Shown: piece after piece, positions 34,564-40,941 of the stretch | Numbering within the stretch: the first letter of the stretch is position 1 | Layout of the letters: each line of letters starts with the position of its first letter | DNA from: Pseudoalteromonas shioyasakiensis | Lineage (GTDB): Bacteria > Pseudomonadota > Gammaproteobacteria > Enterobacterales > Alteromonadaceae | DNA length: 40,941 bases | Assembly: GCF_022398475.1 (NCBI RefSeq) | Contig: NZ_JAKEVM010000024.1 | Span: forward strand, 1 to 40,941 | Direction: 5' to 3' | Notes under the pieces: model-generated | Seen by the model: the letters and a program-made list of their open reading frames with translations, nothing else | Told to the model about the DNA's origin: nothing | The model's database searches: none | Program-made: the position numbers and the translations under genes

Positions 34564-37500
34564 CTATTGAACCGAGGCTCTGCTTGCTTGCGCAAGTTGT
34601 GGCTTAGGTGCAAATAACGAATTAGGCAATGCAAAAGAGGTCAACATGTACTTTGAAAAAATACCGCTATTGCGACCAGACTTTAATGAGAACTGTACTT
34701 TTAAACTTTGCTCTGATTTATCAACTAATTCCCAGGTAGCAAGAAACTCTGTACCCTTAATCCATTTCACATTTGCTTCATTAAGTACTTTTAATAAAGC
34801 CCATGGACCATCTTGCTCAATAGTGACTCTTCGTCCGGCGTTATCTAAACCATACAAAATAGCTTTTTCTGCTGCGCCTCTTCCTGGCCATGAGAAATTA
34901 CGCCACTCTTCCGGTTCATTTCTATAGCGATAACCTTGCTCAGAGAACCCTAAATACGTTTCGCGAATGCCTTTTTGTGGTACGGGCATCATTTGGAAGT
35001 TAAAACCAGCCGCGTCTGAGCCGTTCAAGAATAAAGAGCGTGTTACTTTATTTGCTTTTGTTAAACCGTCTAATAACTCTTGATTAAAGCCAATCCCCAC
35101 ACCGTTCCACTGCTTTTCTTCCCATACACCTCGGCGTACTTTCATGAATGGTTTAAGTTGGCTATTAATAAAGTTCCAAAGTACCCCAGTTTCACTATTT
35201 AAGAACTCAGAAACATCGGCAATAGCAGCATCAGGGCCAGTTAAGTTGAATGGGTACTTGCCAGCAATGCTGCTGCTATACATGGTATAAACTTGGTTTT
35301 CCCATTCTTCATTTAACTGGCTACGTGCTTTTGCCATGATACTTGCAATGCCTGACTGCAATGGCGCTTTAAATAACACATCAAGCGTGTCTTTTGTTTC
35401 TGGGTCTAGCGCACGAGTTTGGCTTTCTATAATGATCCAAGACGATTGCAATGCATTATCTTGGCTATTTCCAGACAATAAGTCTTGTACAAACACCATT
35501 GCTTGCGCATCATCTTCATTGCTGGCAGCCATCGCTTTTATATCTGAGTGAATGCTGCTCAAAGAACTAATGTACTGACTCATATAATCAGACATCTGCT
35601 TATCTTCATCATGCTGCGAGAAGCGACGCAAGTCAGCAAAACGTGTTTCAAGTTCAGGGGCTCTAACAGTACTAACTTGAGAAAAATCAGGGCGCTCTGC
35701 AACTTGTTTTGCTAACTTTCCTTTGGCCACTTTTTTAGCCGCCGTATCTGTTGCACCAGAAAGAATGGTCGCTATTTTGTCGTTGTTTGCACTAACCGCA
35801 GATGGTTTATCTGCAACAACGATGTTGTCATTCACCAACGTCATCAGATCAATGAGTGGCCCATCAGTTGACGAAAGGCGTGCAAAATTAATACTGGCAT
35901 CATTTAAACCTCTAAAAGTAGGCACTTTTATACTGTTCAAAAACGCGAACCATGTATTGCCATAGTCTTTGAAGTAATAACTACGCATTGCTTTTGCCAG
36001 TGCATCAGCTTGCGCTTCATCAACCGCATTTTGACCGCTTTCATTACTTGTGCCCATTACCCAATCACCAGAGAATACCAGTCGAGAAATACGTTTAATT
36101 TCTGGATAAACATACTCTTGCCAACCTGCATTGGTATAGACATAAGGAATACTAAAGTTGCTTTTCAGTACATCGCGATTTTTCGCAGTCATATACTGTT
36201 TTAGTTGAATGGCTTTTTTACGCTCAGCAAAGCTACTAATAATTTGTTGATATAGAGGTTCGGCTTCAGGTTGTGTGTTCAGGCTATTCCTTGCATTTAA
36301 TACAGCCGTTTCATTATTTTGCCAAAATAAAATTTCACCTGGGTTTTCTAGATCTGTGCTTATGTTCGCTAAATATAAATCAACTAAATCGTTTAATTGT
36401 GAGGTGATCGGTGAATCAGCTTGAGCATCAATCTCAATGTTAAAGTGCTGGCTAATAAAACTAAGTAACTGCTGCTTGGCAAACTCATCGTCTTTGTGTT
36501 CAGGGTGAGCACTTAACATTAGATGTAATTTCAAAGCATCATAATATGCCTGACGACTTGCTGCGCGAGCATCGGCATCATCTGCTGACCAAATAGCTTC
36601 AAACTCTTTCAGCTGCGCAAGCGTTTGTTTTTCTGCAGGAAGGGTGATCAACTGATTTAATTGATTAAACAAAACCTGCGAAACACTAGTTAGAGTTTCG
36701 TCACCCTCGTAAATGCCAAAAATGAAATACCATGGCAACTGCTTTTCATAATTATTAAGCGATTGATAATGCTCAAATAAATCAAGCGTAGCTGCAAGTT
36801 TTTGCTCATCTTTTGCTTTATTTACATTCGCTTCTACAATCGCTTTTACACGGGCTTCACCTTGATTCAACAATAGCTGGTTACTGGTATAAGAAGTAAT
36901 GAGTAATGCTGTCACGGCGGCAATACTTGCCAAACCTGAAGTCACTGTTAAACCTTTTAACCAGCGGCCAACCAAGCGCTTTTTGCGGTTACCACGAGTT
37001 AGGTCTTGTAACTTGAAAATCACATCATTAAAAACACGATTGATAAAGTAGCTTTGCGTAATGCTTTCTTGTTTTTGCTCAACAACGACAGCACCAAATC
37101 GATCCCTTACGCCATTCGTAATACGTTCAATCGGTGTGCCCTCTTGCGTGCCAGAGGTAAAATATACACCAGCAAACCAAGGAACCTCTTGATACGGGTT
37201 GGCTTTAAATAACAAGTTTACAAACTCAGTCAACTTTGTTGATGCTGATTTAAATTGATTCGGGAAATCTAAAATTAACTGCTTACGGTGTTCATTACGT
37301 TCGCGGGCAACCTTGCTCAAACGTTGCTCACAAAGGCGCTGGTATAACTCCTCCATGCGCACTTCAAACATTTCAGCCGGATCATTTTGTTGATCTTCAC
37401 TAATATCTAGCAAATAAGCACCAAACACTTGCTCACGTTCTTTTTCTGTTAAGTCATTAAAAAATGGCTCAAAGCCGCTGATCAAGTCTGTTTTGGTAAA

Positions 37501-38280
37501 GGTTATATAAACCGGGAAGATCACCCCAAGTTGAGTAATAAGCTCTTCAATACGCTCACGAACTAGTTTTACGTGTTGACGAATTTCTTCACTGTCTGAG
37601 GTTAAAACATCTGCAACACTAATCGCGACCATCACACCATTAATAGGCAGTTTAGGACGATATTTTTTGAGCAAGCTTAAAAAAGATAACCACTCTTTGT
37701 TTTCAGATTGCTCTGTTGTGTAACGCCCTGCGGTATCGATCAGAATTGCTTGATCTGAAAACCACCAGTCACAGTTACGCGTGCCACCAAAACCTTGGAT
37801 GTGCAGTTCATTTGAATTTGAGTATGGAAAATGCAAGCCAGAGTTAGCAAATAATGTACTCTTTCCGGTGGCTGAAGGACCAATGATCATATACCAAGGT
37901 AGTGCATACAAAGCTGTATTACCACGGTATCCTGCGCCAAGATGGGAAGCTTTTAACGAGCTTAATGCTTCTTGCATCTTTTCTTTTATTTCATCAAGTT
38001 CAGCACTTGAACCCGCATTATGGCTCGCAAGTTCAGAGGCTAGCTTATCGCCCGAACGCTTTGTCCATAACCAACGGATAAAAATAAAAACGATAAAAAC
38101 AGCTGTTACCGCAGCCATCGCGATAAGCTTTTTATCTGTCGTGTCTAAACCAACGATTCGGCCAGCAAACCAAATAATACTGAGCACAGCAATTAAGCCA
38201 ATTAACTGCCCTGTTGCTCTTGATGACACTAAGCCCAGTAAAAAGTGCACTAGGCCGCTTTTGTTCACTCTTCCTTGCAT
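34564..38280 (-). CDS. tssM: T6SS membrane complex protein TssM (IcmF)
   Basis: 1238 residues. Two N-terminal membrane helices (about 26-44 and 52-70) precede a cytoplasmic domain with an intact Walker A (GPSATGKST at 134-142) and FGGTRNCDWWFSDQAILIDT, then GRYTTEQ. A third helix (about 436-456, LASIAAVTALLITSY) leads into the long periplasmic part, and the IcmF C-terminal domain ends the protein (FSWPGRGAAEKAILYGLDNA). It spans the envelope with TssL and contacts TssJ. The intact P-loop suggests nucleotide binding, although ATPase activity is not required in all systems. Confidence 0.95.
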   Translation of the reverse strand: MQGRVNKSGLVHFLLGLVSSRATGQLIGLIAVLSIIWFAGRIVGLDTTDKKLIAMAAVTAVFIVFIFIRWLWTKRSGDKLASELASHNAGSSAELDEIKEKMQEALSSLKASHLGAGYRGNTALYALPWYMIIGPSATGKSTLFANSGLHFPYSNSNELHIQGFGGTRNCDWWFSDQAILIDTAGRYTTEQSENKEWLSFLSLLKKYRPKLPINGVMVAISVADVLTSDSEEIRQHVKLVRERIEELITQLGVIFPVYITFTKTDLISGFEPFFNDLTEKEREQVFGAYLLDISEDQQNDPAEMFEVRMEELYQRLCEQRLSKVARERNEHRKQLILDFPNQFKSASTKLTEFVNLLFKANPYQEVPWFAGVYFTSGTQEGTPIERITNGVRDRFGAVVVEQKQESITQSYFINRVFNDVIFKLQDLTRGNRKKRLVGRWLKGLTVTSGLASIAAVTALLITSYTSNQLLLNQGEARVKAIVEANVNKAKDEQKLAATLDLFEHYQSLNNYEKQLPWYFIFGIYEGDETLTSVSQVLFNQLNQLITLPAEKQTLAQLKEFEAIWSADDADARAASRQAYYDALKLHLMLSAHPEHKDDEFAKQQLLSFISQHFNIEIDAQADSPITSQLNDLVDLYLANISTDLENPGEILFWQNNETAVLNARNSLNTQPEAEPLYQQIISSFAERKKAIQLKQYMTAKNRDVLKSNFSIPYVYTNAGWQEYVYPEIKRISRLVFSGDWVMGTSNESGQNAVDEAQADALAKAMRSYYFKDYGNTWFAFLNSIKVPTFRGLNDASINFARLSSTDGPLIDLMTLVNDNIVVADKPSAVSANNDKIATILSGATDTAAKKVAKGKLAKQVAERPDFSQVSTVRAPELETRFADLRRFSQHDEDKQMSDYMSQYISSLSSIHSDIKAMAASNEDDAQAMVFVQDLLSGNSQDNALQSSWIIIESQTRALDPETKDTLDVLFKAPLQSGIASIMAKARSQLNEEWENQVYTMYSSSIAGKYPFNLTGPDAAIADVSEFLNSETGVLWNFINSQLKPFMKVRRGVWEEKQWNGVGIGFNQELLDGLTKANKVTRSLFLNGSDAAGFNFQMMPVPQKGIRETYLGFSEQGYRYRNEPEEWRNFSWPGRGAAEKAILYGLDNAGRRVTIEQDGPWALLKVLNEANVKWIKGTEFLATWELVDKSEQSLKVQFSLKSGRNSGIFSKYMLTSFALPNSLFAPKPQLAQASRASVQ

Positions 38281-38288
38281 TACTTTTC

Positions 38289-39011
38289 CTATCGAGTCTC
38301 GTTGGTTTTACTTAATTGCGTAAGTACTTCTACTTGATTATCTATACGTTGGCTGCTCTGAGTTGCTTGCTTGTTAATAACAAAATGAAAACCAGCAAAA
38401 AGCGAAACAATCGATGCCAAGCAAATTGATAAAATTACCCAATAAGGAATGTTTCGGCCTACCTTCATTGCAAACCCTTCAAGTGGCGCGCCATTATCAG
38501 ATAGTTGCCCTCGTGGAGTACCGCGTACATCTTCTATTTGCGCACGTACATCAACAATTAAGGCTTTAAGTTGCTCAATTCCTTTCACTTTGTAGATACC
38601 CTCAAAGCCAAGTTGCAAACAAATGTAATACACTTCTAATGCTGCAAACTTTGGCTCACCACCGGTACGAAGTTTTGCTAATCGCTCAAAAAACTCTTCA
38701 CCCGCTCGATTATTACCAAAAAACTCAAGCTGTAAGGGTCTCGACATCCAATCCATTCGAAAATGCGCGCCAGAGCTCATTACAAATTCATCACACATTG
38801 CAGTCAGGGCAAACTTAACTTCCTGCATAACGCTGGTTGTTACTTGCTGGGTATAACAATTACGTTCAAACTCATCAAAACTCGTAAGTAACTGCTCCCG
38901 AAAGTCGTTTAGTTCAAGATCTGTCGATTGCTTTAACTTTAAAGGCGCAAGCGCGTTTATCACTGGCGCAATACAGGCGATTAAATCAAGTTCGTTTTTT
39001 GCTTCTTGCAT
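38289..39011 (-). CDS. tssL: T6SS membrane complex protein TssL (DotU), short form
   Basis: 240 residues. DotU motifs are present (LRTGGEPKFAALEVYYICLQ, GFEGIYKVKG, AMCDEFVMSSGAHF). A single C-terminal membrane helix (IPYWVILSICLASIVSLFAG, about 197-217) is followed by a short tail. It has no OmpA-like peptidoglycan-binding domain, so anchoring to the cell wall must come from another protein or be dispensable. It is 11 bases after tssK. Confidence 0.93.
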   Translation of the reverse strand: MQEAKNELDLIACIAPVINALAPLKLKQSTDLELNDFREQLLTSFDEFERNCYTQQVTTSVMQEVKFALTAMCDEFVMSSGAHFRMDWMSRPLQLEFFGNNRAGEEFFERLAKLRTGGEPKFAALEVYYICLQLGFEGIYKVKGIEQLKALIVDVRAQIEDVRGTPRGQLSDNGAPLEGFAMKVGRNIPYWVILSICLASIVSLFAGFHFVINKQATQSSQRIDNQVEVLTQLSKTNETR

Positions 39012-39022
39012 TGTCTAGCGTC

Positions 39023-40363
39023 CTAATTTCTTGCCACAGTAACAATTTCGACCTGCGCCGCTTGTAAGCCAAATGGAATAAATAAACTAAGCGATTGCTC
39101 TTCAACAATTTGCTGCCAAATAAAACCATGAGTCTCTAAACGGAAGTATTCATAGCCACTTTTGATAGCTAGTTTATTAGGTGGTCGCTGACAATGTGTT
39201 AACTGCACGCCCGCAAGAGCCGATGCAATCATAATTTCGAGCTTTTCTGTGGCGCCAACTTTGACCTGATCACTAAACGTATCAATCCACTTGGTATCTT
39301 CAGATTCAAAGTATACGGCCAAGTAGAAGTCGTTATTATCAAAAATGGCTGAATCAATGGTGGCAACCTGGTAAATGGCGTTCGATACTTTCTCGAGTTT
39401 AAGACCTGCCATCTTTTTAGGAACAACACCTTCAAGTAATTTACTCAATAAAATATCTAAGGTGCCAAAGACATGAGTCAATTGCTTATGCTGATAAGGC
39501 GGGATTTGACTCACTAAATCACTGTGCTCGAACATCGACACAGAGCTAATTAAGTCAACAAGCTCGCAATATAATCGCTCTGGATGAACTAGTTGTACGT
39601 TTTTTAGATGGTCTAAACGTTTTGCAGATGGTGCCATTGCATTTAACAACAGAAAGCTGTTCATTTCGTTAGGTCCAAAATCAGTAACCGAACCAAAATT
39701 CTTTCTGCGACCAAGCAATACGTTCACTTTTGCATTTACCAAGTTCGCCGTTCTATTAAGCAACTCGGTTAAATAAAACGAGGCCTGTATCGATAATAAT
39801 GGCGGAACAAACTCTTTGCTGACTTTAAACGAGCCGTCTTCAGCGCGCATAATTTTGATACAAGCAAGCGTATCAAAATAGGTTTTTACATCGTTATCTG
39901 TCAGCAAAATATAGTTAGGTTGTGCAATTAGCACTTCACGGTTTCTTGCTGCATCGTGGTGATCACTAAACTCAATGTAATCTGCTTGATAGGCACTGAG
40001 TTGGCCACTAGTTGCATAACCTTCAATGTCGCTCACAACTTTATTTGCAGCAATCGCTAAGTACACAGTGACTTCATCTGTATCGGCAGCTAATTCAAGC
40101 TTTAGTTCTTCGTGATGTTGACGATCAAACTCAAGTAAACGCCCATTTTCAAGAATCGCTTTAAAGCTGATCACCTTTAAAATACCGCGAGCGAGTGCTG
40201 ATTCATCAATAGTGAGGTGGTGTAAACCAAAGGCCAATGGCGAAATCAAGCCTTGTCTAACAATCTGATTTTGCTCATGGTAGTCATCAAACAACTGAAA
40301 ATGCTGCTGTGCTAGCAACACGCCTTCAGCCCATACAGGTTTCATTGGCCCTTTAACGTTCAT
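39023..40363 (-). CDS. tssK: T6SS baseplate-to-membrane connector TssK
   Basis: 446 residues, standard length. The N-terminal PVWAEGVLLAQQHFQLFDDY matches the family's conserved shell domain, and SISMFEHSDL-type helices and the C-terminal NKLAIKSGYEYFRLETHGFI follow the usual layout. It links the wedge (TssF/G) to TssL/TssM. The ATG shares its A with the tssJ stop (TAATG). Confidence 0.95.
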   Translation of the reverse strand: MNVKGPMKPVWAEGVLLAQQHFQLFDDYHEQNQIVRQGLISPLAFGLHHLTIDESALARGILKVISFKAILENGRLLEFDRQHHEELKLELAADTDEVTVYLAIAANKVVSDIEGYATSGQLSAYQADYIEFSDHHDAARNREVLIAQPNYILLTDNDVKTYFDTLACIKIMRAEDGSFKVSKEFVPPLLSIQASFYLTELLNRTANLVNAKVNVLLGRRKNFGSVTDFGPNEMNSFLLLNAMAPSAKRLDHLKNVQLVHPERLYCELVDLISSVSMFEHSDLVSQIPPYQHKQLTHVFGTLDILLSKLLEGVVPKKMAGLKLEKVSNAIYQVATIDSAIFDNNDFYLAVYFESEDTKWIDTFSDQVKVGATEKLEIMIASALAGVQLTHCQRPPNKLAIKSGYEYFRLETHGFIWQQIVEEQSLSLFIPFGLQAAQVEIVTVARN

Positions 40364-40830
40364 TACTCAGCCTCGTCTTCATCTGGTAATTGAACTTCGT
40401 TATTTGTAATCAATACATCTAACGATGTAGATAATTTAACGGGCCCATCACCGAGCGGGTAAAACGTTTTCCATTTATCACCTTGGCGATCTCTAAAAAG
40501 GGCGACAATGGCAACAAAACGCGCATTTTCTGCTTGTTCAAATTCTATTTTTGTTTTCTCAGCAGGGTTAATTGTTTTTTCTTCTACGGTGATCAACGTA
40601 TTTGACAGAACTGACTTATCTGATTTCCACAAATCTTCAAACGTAGCTGTTTTAAAGCTCTGTATATCTGAAAGTTGATACACTCTGAGTACCACAGGCA
40701 AAGCTTCATCAAATTGGTTCAAATTAAGATTATCTGTCGCAGTGATATCTAGCTCTACATTTGTGCTCATACATGCTGTTAAAGACATAAACAAAGTAAT
40801 TAGCACTGCCTTTTTAATTGCAAAACGCAT
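40363..40830 (-). CDS. tssJ: T6SS outer-membrane lipoprotein TssJ
   Basis: 155 residues. A lipoprotein signal peptide with lipobox LTAC (lipidated Cys20) and the TssJ sandwich motifs LPVVLRVYQLSDIQSFKTAT, LSNTLITVEE and ARFVAIVALFRD are visible. It anchors TssM to the outer membrane. It is the first gene of the T6SS block in the window; the upstream 111 bases hold no gene on this strand, so the operon promoter is probably there. Confidence 0.93.
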   Translation of the reverse strand: MRFAIKKAVLITLFMSLTACMSTNVELDITATDNLNLNQFDEALPVVLRVYQLSDIQSFKTATFEDLWKSDKSVLSNTLITVEEKTINPAEKTKIEFEQAENARFVAIVALFRDRQGDKWKTFYPLGDGPVKLSTSLDVLITNNEVQLPDEDEAE

Positions 40831-40864
40831 TCAAAACCCCATTGATTTATTAGATTAATTAATT

Positions 40865-40887
40865 TTTACAAAGAACTTCTTCGTAAA
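40865..40887. promoter_or_regulatory. 23-bp near-palindrome upstream of tssJ (candidate operator)
   Basis: TTTACAAAGAA (40865-40875) and TTCTTCGTAAA (40877-40887) are reverse complements with a single mismatch around a central C. The centre is 46 bases upstream of the tssJ ATG. AT-rich DNA between it and the gene could hold a -10, but I cannot assign a promoter with confidence. The regulator is unknown. Confidence 0.55.
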
Positions 40888-40941
40888 CAGGACAGATTAC
40901 TCGATTAAATCGCATTGATGCGCAATCGGACCATTTATGAC

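Noticed and set aside
37781..38323. A 180-codon open frame on the + strand.
   Set aside because: It lies antisense to tssM, has no family resemblance and is explained by the codon bias of the opposite strand. The same holds for other + strand frames inside the T6SS genes.
40905..40932. A sigma-54-like promoter (TGG...TTGC pattern) upstream of tssJ.
   Set aside because: The GG to GC spacing does not fit the strict -24/-12 distance, so I do not call it.

Overview
The window looks like chromosomal DNA of a moderately AT-rich marine gammaproteobacterium. Alteromonadales, perhaps Pseudoalteromonas, is my best guess; it rests on gene style and composition, not on a marker gene. No rRNA, tRNA, CRISPR array, integrase or insertion sequence was found. 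Coding density is very high and no stretch above 300 bases lacks a gene.

Left edge (63-4400): a LytS/LytTR two-component pair on the + strand, then a small redox-stress unit. A SoxR regulator (+) faces a divergent flavodoxin-fold oxidoreductase (-). A near-consensus SoxR operator lies between them, inside a promoter with the 19-bp spacer typical of MerR-type activators. A periplasmic DsrE-like protein and a GDSL/SGNH hydrolase follow the oxidoreductase and may be co-transcribed with it.

Right half (21192-40830, all - strand): a complete type VI secretion system (T6SS) core in the order tssJ-tssK-tssL-tssM-tagF-tssA-tssB-tssC-hcp-tssE-tssF-tssG-clpV-vgrG. Translational overlaps are frequent. 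hcp is bracketed by strong hairpins, and a 23-bp near-palindrome lies just upstream of tssJ.

Middle (4397-21176, same strand, downstream of vgrG): a spike-loading and effector cassette. It holds a small OB/beta-repeat protein, a helical-repeat protein, a DUF2169 adaptor, a thiolase-like protein, a DUF4150 PAAR-like protein with an extra N-terminal domain that looks like a phage-type peptidoglycan hydrolase, and a 1064-residue VasX-like effector with a multi-helix membrane domain near its C-terminus. After the effector come seven two-helix membrane proteins of one superfamily (DUF6708-like), which I read as an array of immunity proteins. The array is interrupted by an orphan copy of the effector's C-terminal domain and ends with a secreted DUF6795-like protein.

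The most interesting signal is in this array. A two-gene cassette is present twice, 3.5 kb apart. In both genes the soluble arms are nearly identical between copies, while the transmembrane hairpin is almost completely different. This suggests that immunity specificity toward a membrane-inserting toxin sits in the membrane hairpin and is diversified by recombination, and that the orphan effector tail is a relic of an earlier effector version.
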